Shown here piece by piece: positions 1 to 8,948 of a stretch of DNA of 64,000 bases (the first letter of the stretch is position 1; each line of letters begins with the position of its first letter). Below the pieces are notes generated by a model. That model saw only the letters and a list, made by a program, of their open reading frames with translations, was not told the DNA's origin and made no database searches. The position numbers and the translations under genes are program-made. Source of the DNA: Pleurocapsa sp. PCC 7319 (GTDB lineage: Bacteria; Cyanobacteriota; Cyanobacteriia; Cyanobacteriales; Xenococcaceae); the NCBI RefSeq assembly GCF_000332195.1, contig NZ_KB235922.1, positions 62,001 through 126,000 on the forward strand, in the 5' to 3' direction.

Positions 1-538
1 GTTGCTCGCTTTTAGCAGAGGCAATTTGCACTAAGTTTTTCAACTCCAGCCAATTATCTACCATAATCGTACAGCCTACCTCTACCGCAAACTCTAATTC
101 GGTAACGGACTTGTTATTCCCATGAAAATAGATTTTATCTTTATCGACCCCAGCTTCCAGAGTAGTGTAGAGTTCTCCTCCCGATACCACATCAAAACCT
201 AAGTTCTCGCTGTCGATGATACGGCAGACTGCTAGGCAACTCCAGGCTTTAGAAGCGTAAATCACTTGGGATTCACCACTGTAATAGGTAGTAAAACTAT
301 CGCGATACTGACTACAAGCTGTTCTCAGGGTAAATTCATCTAAGATATATAGAGGAGAGCCATATTGCTCAACTAGTTTTCTGAGTTCACAGCCACCAAT
401 TTCTAGATTATCGCTGCTGTTGACCTTAGCAGTTAGAGGAAGTAACTCTTGATTAGGAGAAGGAGGAATGTCTAAACTTGTAATTTGGGGAACATAGCGA
501 TGTCCAGTATTTGGTAAACTGCGATCGGTCGAAAGCAT
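1..538 (-). CDS. lysA: Diaminopimelate decarboxylase, N-terminal part (runs off the left edge)
   Basis: Only the first 179 codons are present; the gene runs leftward past base 1. LysA is a PLP enzyme that decarboxylates meso-diaminopimelate to L-lysine, the last step of lysine synthesis. Translating the complement from the ATG at 536-538 gives a roughly 50-residue leader and then the alanine-racemase-like barrel: VIYASKA with the PLP lysine near residue 97, FDVVSGGEL and YFHGNNKS. These motifs are typical of LysA. It is divergent from rimI with 101 bp between the starts. The lysA-rimI-clpC order is, from memory, common in cyanobacteria. The C-terminal substrate-binding half cannot be checked here. 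Confidence 0.93.
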   Translation of the reverse strand, partial: MLSTDRSLPNTGHRYVPQITSLDIPPSPNQELLPLTAKVNSSDNLEIGGCELRKLVEQYGSPLYILDEFTLRTACSQYRDSFTTYYSGESQVIYASKAWSCLAVCRIIDSENLGFDVVSGGELYTTLEAGVDKDKIYFHGNNKSVTELEFAVEVGCTIMVDNWLELKNLVQIASAKSEQ

Positions 539-639
539 AATCTATAATTTTTTGGTTAATTGGTGAAGTTTTGTAATTACCTATTGTCTAGTTTACAGTT
601 AGGGACTGTCAAAAAATAGAAAATTATTCATCCTATTTC

Positions 640-1194
640 GTGAAAATTTTAGAGATCGAGCCTTTAATTGCCTCTCAAGTGAGGGAAGTCGTAGCTTTAG
701 ACCAAGTTTGTTTAGATGGCTTATGGACTGCTGAAGGCTATCTTCGAGAGCTTGATAGTCCTAACAGTAGTTTATTAACTTTATCTCTAGCTGACACTGC
801 ATCTGAAAGTTTTTCCGCTAAGATAATTGGGTTTGCTTGTTTATGGTCAATTGTTGAAGAAGCTCACATTACCTTGCTGGCAATTCATCCTGACTATCGT
901 CGACAAGGATTAGGACAATTACTTCTATTGACTTTACTACGAGATGCGATCGCTCGAAAATTAGAATGGGTCACATTAGAAGTTAATAATAATAACTCTA
1001 ATGCTATTAGCTTATATAAAAAATTTGGTTTTCAAGTTATAGGTACCAGAAAAGGATACTATCAAAAGACAGAAGAAGATGCTTTGATCCTCTGGCTAAA
1101 AGATATCCAAAAACCTGATTTTCAGCTCAATTTATCTCGGTGGCAGCAGAACACAGACAAGAACCTACGCAGTCAGTATTATTACTTAAAATGA
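640..1194 (+). CDS. rimI: Ribosomal-protein-alanine N-acetyltransferase (GNAT)
   Basis: A 184-residue GNAT enzyme of the RimI type, which transfers acetyl from acetyl-CoA to the N-terminal alanine of ribosomal protein S18 or similar targets in the cytosol. The acetyl-CoA loop is HPDYRRQGLGQLLL (about residues 88-101), followed by the RimI-like stretch WVTLEVNNNNSNAISLYKKF and GYYQKTEEDALIL. The start is GTG at 640; no better ATG gives the full beta-alpha start. The C-terminal tail beyond about residue 155 is low in recognisable motifs. It lies between lysA and clpC and may have its own promoter in the 101-bp divergent gap. Confidence 0.88.
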   Translation: MKILEIEPLIASQVREVVALDQVCLDGLWTAEGYLRELDSPNSSLLTLSLADTASESFSAKIIGFACLWSIVEEAHITLLAIHPDYRRQGLGQLLLLTLLRDAIARKLEWVTLEVNNNNSNAISLYKKFGFQVIGTRKGYYQKTEEDALILWLKDIQKPDFQLNLSRWQQNTDKNLRSQYYYLK

Positions 1195-1311
1195 TGTAAA
1201 AATTGTCAATTTTAATACCGTATTTCTACCACCTATAAGCGTAGTCAGCAAACTATTAGGCTGTGCTAGAATCACCATACAAGGGCAAGCAGCAGGTGGA
1301 TGGAATAAGAC

Positions 1312-3783
1312 ATGTTTGAACGCTTCACAGAGAAGGCAATAAAAGTAATTATGTTAGCCCAGGAGGAAGCACGCCGCCTGGGTCATAACTTCGTAGGAAC
1401 AGAGCAAATCCTCTTGGGTTTAATCGGAGAGGGTACAGGAGTCGCCGCCAAAGTTCTCAAATCGATGGGAGTCAATCTTAAAGATGCTCGCATTGAAGTA
1501 GAGAAAATCATCGGGCGCGGTTCTGGTTTTGTGGCAGTAGAAATTCCCTTTACCCCCAGAGCCAAAAGAGTTCTGGAATTATCTTTAGAGGAAGCACGCC
1601 AATTAGGTCATAACTATATTGGTACAGAACACCTTCTTTTAGGGTTAATTAGAGAAGGAGAAGGGGTTGCTGCCAGAGTCCTCGAAAACCTGGGCGTAGA
1701 CTTGTCGAAAGTCCGTACTCAAGTAATTAGAATGTTAGGTGAAACTGCGGAAGTAGCCGCAGGTTCTGGTGGCGGTCAAGGGAGAAATAAAACTCCTACC
1801 CTAGATGAATTCGGTTCTAACTTAACTCAGATGGCAGGAGAAGGAAAACTCGATCCTGTAGTTGGTAGACAAAAGGAAATTGAGCGTGTAATTCAGATTC
1901 TAGGTAGACGCACCAAAAATAACCCTGTTTTGATTGGTGAACCTGGAGTTGGTAAAACAGCGATCGCTGAAGGATTAGCTCAACGCATTGCCAATAAAGA
2001 TATTCCTGATATCCTCGAAGAAAAGCGAGTCGTTACTCTGGACATAGGTTTATTGGTGGCTGGTACCAAGTATCGTGGTGAATTTGAGGAACGCCTCAAA
2101 AAAATCATGGACGAAATTCGTCAAGCTGGAAACGTCATTCTCGTAATTGATGAGGTACACACTTTAATTGGTGCTGGTGCAGCTGAAGGTGCAATCGATG
2201 CTGCTAACATTCTCAAACCAGCTTTAGCTAGAGGAGAACTGCAGTGTATTGGTGCTACTACTCTAGATGAATATCGCAAGCACATCGAAAGAGATGCTGC
2301 TTTAGAGCGTCGTTTTCAGCCAGTACAGGTTGGTGAACCAACAGTCGAAGAAACTATTGAAATCCTCTATGGTTTGCGAGAACGTTATGAGCAACACCAT
2401 AAATTAAAAATATTAGATGAAGCTTTAGAAGCGGCAGCTAAGCTGTCAGATCGCTATATAAGCGATCGCTATTTACCAGATAAAGCGATTGATTTAATCG
2501 ATGAAGCTGGTTCTCGTGTGCGCTTGATTAACTCTCAACTTCCTCCAGCGGCTAAAGAGCTAGATAAAGAATTGCGGGAAATTCTCAAACAAAAAGATGA
2601 TGCGGTTCGTTCTCAAGACTTTGACCAAGCAGGAGAATTGCGCGATCGGGAAATGGAAATTAAAGAGCAGATCCGCACTATCGCTTCCAACAAGAAAAAT
2701 GAAGCCGACGGAGGAGAAGATTCTCCCTTTGTAGATGAAGAGGAAATTGCTCACATTGTTGCTTCTTGGACTGGAGTACCAGTTAACAAGATTACCGAAT
2801 CTGAGTCGGAGAAACTAATGCACATGGAGGATACTCTCCATCAACGTATTATCGGACAAGAAGACGCGGTAAAAGCGACATCAAGAGCTATTAGAAGAGC
2901 TAGGGTTGGTTTAAAAAATCCCAACCGTCCTATTGCTAGCTTTGTCTTCTCTGGACCTACTGGGGTAGGTAAAACTGAGCTAACTAAAGCTTTAGCAACC
3001 TATTTCTTTGGTTCTGAAGACGCGATGATTCGCCTCGATATGTCTGAATACATGGAACGCCACACAGTTTCCAAACTGATCGGTTCTCCTCCAGGGTATG
3101 TCGGCTACAACGAAGGTGGTCAGTTAACTGAAGCCGTGCGTCGTCGTCCCTATACCGTAGTCTTGTTCGATGAAATTGAGAAGGCTCACCCTGATATCTT
3201 CAATATGCTGTTACAGATACTTGAAGATGGTCGCTTAACTGATGCCAAAGGCAGAACAGTAGACTTCAAAAATACTCTACTAATTTTGACCTCTAACATT
3301 GGCTCTAAGGTCATTGAAAAAGGTGGTGGTGGTCTTGGCTTCGAGTTTGCTGATGACCAAGCAGAAGCGAAATACAACCGCATTCGTTCTTTGGTAAATG
3401 AAGAGCTGAAGAGCTACTTCCGCCCAGAATTTCTCAACCGTCTCGATGAAATCATTGTCTTCCGTCAGTTAACCAAAGAAGAAGTCAAAGAAATCAGCGA
3501 AATCCTACTCAAAGAGGTGTTCCAACGCTTAACCGAGAAGGAAATTACTCTAGAAGTAACTGAGAAGTTCAAAGAACGCCTGGTCGATGAAGGCTACAAT
3601 CCTGCTTACGGTGCACGACCCCTACGCCGGGCAATTATGCGTCTGTTGGAAGATGTCTTAGCAGAAGAAATTCTTTCTGGTCGTTTGAACGAGGGAGATA
3701 CAGCAACCGTGGATATTGACGAAGAAAATAAAGTCCAGATTACACCCCAAAAAGAAAAGGTAGAATTACTTCCTTCTTCGTAG
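1312..3783 (+). CDS. clpC: ATP-dependent Clp protease ATP-binding subunit ClpC
   Basis: An 823-residue Hsp100 chaperone, the usual length of cyanobacterial ClpC. It unfolds substrates and feeds them to the ClpP/ClpR core. Order: two N-terminal Clp_N repeats (about 2-145, both with GTEQ/[16 protein letters not shown]), AAA domain 1 with Walker [10 protein letters not shown] and Walker [10 protein letters not shown], a UVR-type middle region around residues 420-460 ([20 protein letters not shown]), AAA domain 2 with [10 protein letters not shown] and [12 protein letters not shown], and the C-terminal D2-small domain. The hydrophobic tripeptide that docks on ClpP is VGF-like in the region after GGGGLGFEF. 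It is followed by a clear terminator. The likely partners clpR-clpP lie at 40.9-42.2 kb. Confidence 0.98.
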   Translation: MFERFTEKAIKVIMLAQEEARRLGHNFVGTEQILLGLIGEGTGVAAKVLKSMGVNLKDARIEVEKIIGRGSGFVAVEIPFTPRAKRVLELSLEEARQLGHNYIGTEHLLLGLIREGEGVAARVLENLGVDLSKVRTQVIRMLGETAEVAAGSGGGQGRNKTPTLDEFGSNLTQMAGEGKLDPVVGRQKEIERVIQILGRRTKNNPVLIGEPGVGKTAIAEGLAQRIANKDIPDILEEKRVVTLDIGLLVAGTKYRGEFEERLKKIMDEIRQAGNVILVIDEVHTLIGAGAAEGAIDAANILKPALARGELQCIGATTLDEYRKHIERDAALERRFQPVQVGEPTVEETIEILYGLRERYEQHHKLKILDEALEAAAKLSDRYISDRYLPDKAIDLIDEAGSRVRLINSQLPPAAKELDKELREILKQKDDAVRSQDFDQAGELRDREMEIKEQIRTIASNKKNEADGGEDSPFVDEEEIAHIVASWTGVPVNKITESESEKLMHMEDTLHQRIIGQEDAVKATSRAIRRARVGLKNPNRPIASFVFSGPTGVGKTELTKALATYFFGSEDAMIRLDMSEYMERHTVSKLIGSPPGYVGYNEGGQLTEAVRRRPYTVVLFDEIEKAHPDIFNMLLQILEDGRLTDAKGRTVDFKNTLLILTSNIGSKVIEKGGGGLGFEFADDQAEAKYNRIRSLVNEELKSYFRPEFLNRLDEIIVFRQLTKEEVKEISEILLKEVFQRLTEKEITLEVTEKFKERLVDEGYNPAYGARPLRRAIMRLLEDVLAEEILSGRLNEGDTATVDIDEENKVQITPQKEKVELLPSS

Positions 3784-3817
3784 TCTGCAAATAACAATTG
3801 AATAATTCGTTTACTTA

Positions 3818-3849
3818 GGGTAAAGATAATTTATGTCTTTACCTTTTTT
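3818..3849 (+). terminator. Rho-independent terminator after clpC
   Basis: GGTAAAGA pairs with TCTTTACC across a 9-nt loop and is followed by six T residues. It lies 35 bp after the clpC stop and fits as its transcription end. Confidence 0.75.
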
Positions 3850-3916
3850 ATGGAAAGATTTTTATAATCAAAATATAAAGTTCTGGCTTTTAAAAGATTT
3901 TTTGGCATTGTAGATA

Positions 3917-4018
3917 TAGCCGTACAAAGTTGTATTAGGGCAAGTTTATTTGGTTACTCGTAAGTAATCAGTAATCAGTAATCAGTAATCAGTGTTCTAA
4001 TGTAAGTCCGTATTGCTA
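3917..4018. mobile_element. MITE family A, copy 1 (about 102 bp, TA-flanked)
   Basis: The left end TAGCCGTACAAAGTTGTATT and the right end read on the complement (TAGCAATACGGACTTACATT) are imperfect inverted repeats of about 25 bp. Both sides carry TA, the target duplication expected of IS630/Tc1-mariner type elements. The core holds GTAATCA heptamers. There is no coding capacity. The same ends recur at 43870-44121 and 56868-56976. Together with the clpC terminator this is all that can be seen in the 311-bp gap 3784-4094. Confidence 0.75.
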
Positions 4019-4094
4019 TATGTGGGCTAATTTTAGATTTAGGAATAAACCCCCTAATTTTAGGTTTTATTGAACTTACCCTCCCTTACTTATC

Positions 4095-4775
4095 ATGCGG
4101 ATTCTTTTGGTTGAGGATGACCCAGAACAGTTAGAGCCATTGCAGATAGCCTTATCCCGTTCTGGTCATATTGTAGATGGTGTAGTAGATGGAGCAACGG
4201 CTCGCTGGTTGATGGGGGAAAAGGACTACGATCTGCTTATTCTTGACTGGATGTTACCCCAAGAGAGTGGGATCGATCTTTGCCAGTCCTTTCGCGCAGC
4301 AGGAGTCGCTACTCCAACCCTTCTACTCACTGCTAAAGATACTATTGCTGATAAAGTCACTGGCTTAGATGCAGGAGCGGATGATTACTTAGTTAAGCCA
4401 GTAGATTTAACCGAACTTTTAGCCAGGGTACGAGCCTTACGAAGGCGATCGCCTTTGTGGACAGGAGATCGACTCAAACTAGCAGACTTATGCTTGGAGC
4501 TAGATACAATGCGTGTTGAATGTCAGGAAATCTCTTTCAAGCTTTCCAGCAAAGATTTTCAACTTTTGGAATATATGATGCGTCATCCTCGGAAAATTCT
4601 GACTCACGATCAGATTGAGCAAGCATTGTGGGAATGGGGTTCAGAACCAGAGAGTAATGCTGTCGCTGCTAGAGTAAGACGCTTAAGAAAAAGTTTGCGA
4701 AAAATCGGTGTAGAAGACTGGGTTAAAAGTATTTACGGCGTAGGATATTGTTTTGAGCCACCCAAATCACCTTAG
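4095..4775 (+). CDS. rppA: OmpR/PhoB-type response regulator (RppA-like)
   Basis: A 226-residue two-domain response regulator. The receiver domain (1-115) has the acidic pair D8/D9, the phosphoacceptor D51 in LLILDWMLP, T79 in LLLTAKD and K101 in LVKPVD. The C-terminal winged helix (about 125-222) ends SIYGVGYCFEPP, a standard OmpR-type wing. The N-terminal sequence and the DWMLP signature match what cyanobacterial annotation calls RppA; the symbol is a family-level name, not proof of the redox/nickel role known for the Synechocystis protein. Eight bases separate it from the downstream kinase, so the two are very likely a co-transcribed cognate pair. Confidence 0.85.
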   Translation: MRILLVEDDPEQLEPLQIALSRSGHIVDGVVDGATARWLMGEKDYDLLILDWMLPQESGIDLCQSFRAAGVATPTLLLTAKDTIADKVTGLDAGADDYLVKPVDLTELLARVRALRRRSPLWTGDRLKLADLCLELDTMRVECQEISFKLSSKDFQLLEYMMRHPRKILTHDQIEQALWEWGSEPESNAVAARVRRLRKSLRKIGVEDWVKSIYGVGYCFEPPKSP

Positions 4776-4783
4776 TAACAGCA

Positions 4784-6235
4784 ATGTCTAATTGGATTAG
4801 ATTGAAGCAATGGAAAGCACTACCCGTTCGTCTGCGCGGTGGCATTATTATCGCCATTCCAGTTGTCTGCTTGTTTACGTCTCTTGGCGCTTTTGCCTGG
4901 TTAAAAGCTAGCTTGGAGGAAGAAGAAACAGTAATACAGCACACCAAACTAGTTAAGCTAGAAACTAAACGTCTGCTTACAGCCCTAGTGGATACAGAAA
5001 CGGGAGTGCGCGGTTATGGACTAACTCATCGTGAAGAATTTCTTGCTCCGTACAATCATTCCCGTGAGGTTATTCCCGTGTCATTGAATGAACTAGAGAG
5101 TCTGGTGCAGGACTATCCTCAGCAAAAACAAAGACTAGAAGAAATTCGGACTAAGGTTGATCGACATCTGGAGATTTTACAGCAAAAGTTAACTCTGCAA
5201 CAGGAACTTAAACAAACTCGTGAAGAAGCAGAACTATTGGTTAATACCGTTCTTCTGTACGACTGGCTAGAAGAGGGAAAGGACAAGATGAATGCCACTC
5301 GGATCGCGATCGATGACTTTACTACCAAACAAGAGGAATTATTGGAAGTTCGTCAACAACACCAGGCATTTTACCGTCAGATTACCTGGATTGTCCTCTG
5401 TTTATCAGCGATCGCAGGAACCATGGGGGCATTATTGGCTATTCTTCTATTCTTGCAACTGGAAAGAGAATTGAGAGAACGAGAAACTAGGCTGCAAAAT
5501 ACCAATCGAGAATTGGAGTTAGCTTGTGCTCAGTTAGATCGCTTCACTGCCAATGCTTCCCATGAACTACGCGCTCCTTTAGCTGCCGTATTGAGCAATG
5601 CTCAGGTGGGATTAATGGAACTTGAGGATTTGACAGAAGATACTACTTTCCTGGATCAACGTTTAGAGAAAATTGTCCATTTGACCAAGGGCATGAGTAC
5701 CCTCGTAGGTGACTTACTGTTTCTGGCACGACAGGAAAGCTTATTGTCTCTCGACTCCCTAGAGCCAATAAATGTAGTGGATTTGCTGCGTACTTTAACA
5801 TCTGATTGGAAGAGTAAAGCGCGATCGCAAGATCTTACTCTCACCGCTTATCTGCCAGATCAACTTGTGATGGTGAAGGCAGATGCTAATTTGCTGCGTC
5901 AAGCCATTGACAATCTCCTTAGTAATGCCTGTCGTTATACTCCAGCAGATGGTAGCATTTCCCTGCGACTCAATTCTGACAACGATAAAGTCTTTATTGA
6001 AGTAGAAGATACAGGAATTGGCATTTCTCCCCAGTCTTTGCCTCATATCTTCGAGCGGTTCTACCGAGTTAACCAGACGGGAACTAAAGCTAAGGGTAGC
6101 TTTGGCTTAGGATTGAACATTGCCCAACAAATTGTTCAGGCGCACGGCGGACAGATTACAGTTACCAGTAAAGTAGGTCAGGGGTCAACGTTTCGAGTTG
6201 TTTTGCCATCAAGGAATAGGACAATTGAAGATTAA
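4784..6235 (+). CDS. Membrane histidine kinase with CHASE3 sensor domain
   Basis: A 483-residue sensor kinase, probable partner of the regulator just upstream (8-bp gap). TM1 (about 19-41) and TM2 (about 200-225) enclose an extracytoplasmic CHASE3-like domain with its hallmark DTETGVRGYGLT (70-81). It is followed by a coiled linker, the HisKA H-box NASHELRAPLAAV (H260), the N-box DNLLSNACRYTP, G1 DTGIGISP, F-box FERFYRV and G2 GLGLNIAQQIVQAHGG. All catalytic boxes are intact. CHASE3 ligands are generally unknown. Unlike Synechocystis RppB, the sensor half is CHASE3, so the pair should not be assumed to sense the same signal. Confidence 0.93.
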   Translation: MSNWIRLKQWKALPVRLRGGIIIAIPVVCLFTSLGAFAWLKASLEEEETVIQHTKLVKLETKRLLTALVDTETGVRGYGLTHREEFLAPYNHSREVIPVSLNELESLVQDYPQQKQRLEEIRTKVDRHLEILQQKLTLQQELKQTREEAELLVNTVLLYDWLEEGKDKMNATRIAIDDFTTKQEELLEVRQQHQAFYRQITWIVLCLSAIAGTMGALLAILLFLQLERELRERETRLQNTNRELELACAQLDRFTANASHELRAPLAAVLSNAQVGLMELEDLTEDTTFLDQRLEKIVHLTKGMSTLVGDLLFLARQESLLSLDSLEPINVVDLLRTLTSDWKSKARSQDLTLTAYLPDQLVMVKADANLLRQAIDNLLSNACRYTPADGSISLRLNSDNDKVFIEVEDTGIGISPQSLPHIFERFYRVNQTGTKAKGSFGLGLNIAQQIVQAHGGQITVTSKVGQGSTFRVVLPSRNRTIED

Positions 6236-6408
6236 AGGGGTTGCTCATTAAATAATGTTCTACGGAAGCTTACTGTTCGTAGCTTTAAGCTATAAGCCAT
6301 AAGCTCTAAGCTTTTTAAATCCAGGTTTACTTCTTTAGAGATAGAAAACGCAGCGATAGCATTACGCATTCACCAACGCCAGATTAAATTTTAAACGGAC
6401 TTCATATC

Positions 6409-6552
6409 ATACTAAATTCGATTGACAGAGGTTATTTATGTAGGCTGAAGCTCTTGACTGGGAAACTAGGGGAGTAATCAATACTTATTACTCATTACTC
6501 AATACTTATTACTTCGTTTATTTAAGTAACCTACACCAACAAAATTTAGTAT
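6409..6552. mobile_element. MITE family B, copy 1 (about 144 bp)
   Basis: The left end ATACTAAATTCGATTGACAG and the right end on the complement (ATACTAAATTTTGTTGGTGT) are inverted repeats, with a second matching block AGGTTATTTA/AGGTTACTTA further in. The core carries ACTCATTACT-type heptamers. A second copy lies at 55953-56075. The element occupies the middle of the 390-bp gap 6236-6625. Left of it, 6283-6317 holds AAGCTATAAGCCATAAGCTC-like heptamers; nothing else was recognised. Confidence 0.65.
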
Positions 6553-6625
6553 CAGTGGTCATTTTTTGGTCATTTTTTTTATTTAACATCAATATCAAGA
6601 ACAAAACAAGAAAGGGAATTCAAAA

Positions 6626-6916
6626 ATGCTGGAATCATCACTCTCTATCAGCAATGAAGTTAATAGCAAGAGAAACCTAATAACAAATTTTTCTAGCAAT
6701 AGCCCGGAAAATTTTATTAGGGATGAAATTAACGAAATCCAAGCAGGGTTCGCCTATCATCGGCGGAATAACTTAGATACAAGCAATAACCAAGAATTTC
6801 AAAATTTTGTCAACCAAATGATTCTTAATCTGGTAGCAAAAACTGAGGCAGAGCTAAATATGATTTCGACTATAACTCAGCAATACAAAGAAGCCGCATC
6901 TTCAACAATTAATTAG
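6626..6916 (+). CDS. Small hypothetical protein
   Basis: I do not recognise this 96-residue protein. It is soluble, with no signal peptide or membrane segment. The N-terminal third is Ser/Asn-rich and probably disordered; the C-terminal half (about 58-92) looks helical, with a hydrophobic periodicity in FQNFVNQMILNLVAKTEAEL. AGAAAGGGAATTC upstream provides a plausible ribosome site (GAAAGGGA, about 9 nt before the ATG). It is 85 bp before another small gene. No function is proposed. Confidence 0.55.
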   Translation: MLESSLSISNEVNSKRNLITNFSSNSPENFIRDEINEIQAGFAYHRRNNLDTSNNQEFQNFVNQMILNLVAKTEAELNMISTITQQYKEAASSTIN

Positions 6917-7001
6917 AGAGAGCATTTTCGATTGCTCTAAGTGAATTACAACCAGACTTTTTATTCTGACCTATTACTTATCAAATTTAAAATTTAGCAA
7001 A

Positions 7002-7328
7002 ATGAAGACTATCAAGAAATTAACATTTGTCGGACTGACCTTTGCGGGTATAGCTATTCCTACTTTTTATTCAGCTGTCCATGCCCAAGGTAATACCTTC
7101 ACTGGTACGGTAGAACAAGTTTGGGAAGATGGCTTTCGTCTGAATACAGGCGATCGCACGTTTAGAGTAGATTCCTGGGATGTCTGTGGCGACAATACAA
7201 TGAATTATCTGTCAGCCAAGGATCCAGTTAAGGTATCAGGCGAATTTTCAGGACTAGAGTTTGATGCTTTCTCCATCACAGACAATCAAGAAACTCCAGT
7301 TTGTACTGCGTCTGAGTACAGAGAGTAA
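7002..7328 (+). CDS. Small secreted protein, possibly OB-fold-like
   Basis: A 108-residue exported protein. A signal peptide (about 1-29, KKLTFVGLTFAGIAIPTFYS followed by AVHAQG) leaves a mature domain of about 80 residues with alternating short strands: TFTGTVEQVWEDGFRLNTGDRTF and DPVKVSGEFSGLEFDAFSI. That pattern (GTV...dG..L..g.......V.G......f.A..I) resembles bacterial periplasmic OB-fold proteins, but this is inference. Two cysteines (in WDVCGD and PVCTAS) could form a disulphide. A strong hairpin follows the gene. Confidence 0.65.
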   Translation: MKTIKKLTFVGLTFAGIAIPTFYSAVHAQGNTFTGTVEQVWEDGFRLNTGDRTFRVDSWDVCGDNTMNYLSAKDPVKVSGEFSGLEFDAFSITDNQETPVCTASEYRE

Positions 7329-7390
7329 AGTATCTACAACCGATATTGTCTGACTTTAGCAACTACAACACTATCTTCTACTCTGACAAA

Positions 7391-7425
7391 GCCAATATTT
7401 TTTAAAGCCCTAGAAAAATATTGGC
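7391..7425. terminator. Hairpin after the small secreted protein
   Basis: GCCAATATTTTT pairs over 12 bp with AAAAATATTGGC around an 11-nt loop and is followed by AAATTTTAAC. It probably separates the small secreted gene from the BKACE operon, though the U-tract is weak. Confidence 0.5.
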
Positions 7426-7482
7426 AAATTTTAACTTGATTATAGATTTGAGTAATTTTGCTTTAATTGAGGTACTCTATCA

Positions 7483-8382
7483 ATGCTTTCAACACTACAA
7501 TCAACCCCTTGTATTATTACTTGTGCTATCAATGGCATAACATCTCGTCAGATGAACTCTCATGTTCCGATTACACCGAAAGAACAAGCTTGCGCTATCG
7601 AAGAAGCCTTTAAAGCTGGGGCAAGAGTCGCTCACGTACATCCAAGAGAGGATGATGGTAGTGAATCCCATCGCCCAGAAAGATATCAAGAAGTATTATA
7701 TGAAATTAAGTCGAGGTGTCCTGAAATTATAGTGGAAATTTCGACTCGTGCTACTAGCATCGAGGATGGAATTGATCGCGGTACTTGCGTCGAACTAACA
7801 TCAAAATTGTGGGGCAATGATGACAACCTTAAGCCCGATCTAGTTTCACTGAATGCGGGAACATTGAACCTTCGAGACCAAATTTTTCTCAATTCTCCCC
7901 TAGATATTGAATTACAAGCCCGACGAATTTACAATGCGGGAATTGTACCAGAGTTAGATATTTTTGAAATCGGACAGATGGAAAATGCCTTTGAGCTTCT
8001 CCGCAAGGGAATATTACAAAAGCCGCTTAATTTTCTGTTTGTACTTGGCAGTGGTGGTATATCGGCAGATCCAGCAAACTTGTTGCATTTAGTACGTGCT
8101 CTCCCCCCTGGAACTCATTGGACTGGATTGGGTGCGGGGCGATACAATTTGGCGATCGCTGCTCTGTCTATTCATTTAGGTGGTCATGTTCGGACAGGGC
8201 TAGAAGATACAACTTATATTCGCAAGGGGGTTAAAGCCGAGTCTAATGCGCAGTTGGTCGAGCAGGTAGCATCTTTGTGCGAAATCTATGGTAGACCAAT
8301 TGCTACACCTCAAGAAGCTCGTGAACTATTAGGATTAGCCTCCACCAAACCTGTATCTAATTTAAATCTGGTTTATGCTTAA
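7483..8382 (+). CDS. Beta-keto acid cleavage enzyme family (BKACE, DUF849)
   Basis: A 299-residue TIM-barrel metalloenzyme of the family founded by 3-keto-5-aminohexanoate cleavage enzyme (Kce). These enzymes condense a beta-keto acid with acetyl-CoA to give acetoacetate plus a CoA ester. Seen here: ACAINGITSRQMNSHVPITP at the N-terminus, the zinc-binding AHVHPRED motif near residues 45-52, SLNAGTLN, FEIGQMENA and the C-terminal GGHVRTGLEDTTYIRKGVKA. Family substrates vary widely, so the substrate is unknown. It is the first gene of a tight operon: its stop overlaps the start of the hexapeptide protein by 8 bp, and TauE follows 4 bp after that. Confidence 0.85.
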   Translation: MLSTLQSTPCIITCAINGITSRQMNSHVPITPKEQACAIEEAFKAGARVAHVHPREDDGSESHRPERYQEVLYEIKSRCPEIIVEISTRATSIEDGIDRGTCVELTSKLWGNDDNLKPDLVSLNAGTLNLRDQIFLNSPLDIELQARRIYNAGIVPELDIFEIGQMENAFELLRKGILQKPLNFLFVLGSGGISADPANLLHLVRALPPGTHWTGLGAGRYNLAIAALSIHLGGHVRTGLEDTTYIRKGVKAESNAQLVEQVASLCEIYGRPIATPQEARELLGLASTKPVSNLNLVYA

Positions 8383-8944
8383 CTATCAAACTGAAACTGA
8401 CACATCGACTGATAGAGTTTTTGGGGTTTTTGCTCTTGGAGATAAAGTTCCCAAAATCCACAAAAAAGCTTGGATTGCACCTACAGCTTTAGTTATTGGC
8501 GATGTCGAAATCTCCGAAGGTGCGTCAATCTGGTTTAATGCTGTACTACGAGGGGATAGAGCGCCTATTTACATTGGCAAGTACACCAATATTCAAGATA
8601 GCTGTGTGATTCACTCAGATGGAACACCTGTTTACGTGGGCGATCGCGTTAGTGTTGGGCATCGAGCTACTCTCCATGGATGCTCTATTGGAGCAGGATC
8701 TTTAATTGGCATCAACAGTGATGTTTTTGATCGCGTAACCATTGGCTGCAATTGTATTGTTAGTGCTGGCAGTCTGGTAACAAAATCTCCCACCCCTCCA
8801 GATGGCGTTGTTTTGCGGGGAGTACCCGCTAAGTTCTATCGGCAAACTCGACCAGAAGAAATCAAAGAAAACATGATCCGTTCCCAGAGATATGCAGAGA
8901 CAGCAGAGCTTTATCGGCATTCTCTAAGAAAAATTAAATTATAG
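8375..8944 (+). CDS. Gamma-carbonic-anhydrase-like hexapeptide protein
   Basis: A 189-residue left-handed beta-helix protein of the gamma-CA/YrdA group. Hexapeptide turns run through about 35-140. The three zinc-ligand histidines are present: H80 (SCVIHSDG), H96 (SVGHRATL) and H101 (LHGCSIG); R59/D61 in LRGDRAP also match the family. The C-terminal helix (EEIKENMIRSQRYAETAELY) is typical. It overlaps the upstream BKACE gene by 8 bp (ATGCTTAA), suggesting translational coupling. Carbonic anhydrase activity is not guaranteed, since many YrdA-type proteins lack the proton-shuttle residue. Confidence 0.85.
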   Translation: MLNYQTETDTSTDRVFGVFALGDKVPKIHKKAWIAPTALVIGDVEISEGASIWFNAVLRGDRAPIYIGKYTNIQDSCVIHSDGTPVYVGDRVSVGHRATLHGCSIGAGSLIGINSDVFDRVTIGCNCIVSAGSLVTKSPTPPDGVVLRGVPAKFYRQTRPEEIKENMIRSQRYAETAELYRHSLRKIKL

Positions 8945-8948
8945 TTAT

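Noticed and set aside
3961-3993. Heptamer array considered as a CRISPR or origin iteron set
   Set aside because: Units are only 7 bp and contiguous, sit inside a MITE and lack DnaA boxes.
5292-5474. 60-residue frame inside the CHASE3 histidine kinase
   Set aside because: Same-strand, shifted-frame shadow of a well-supported kinase gene.
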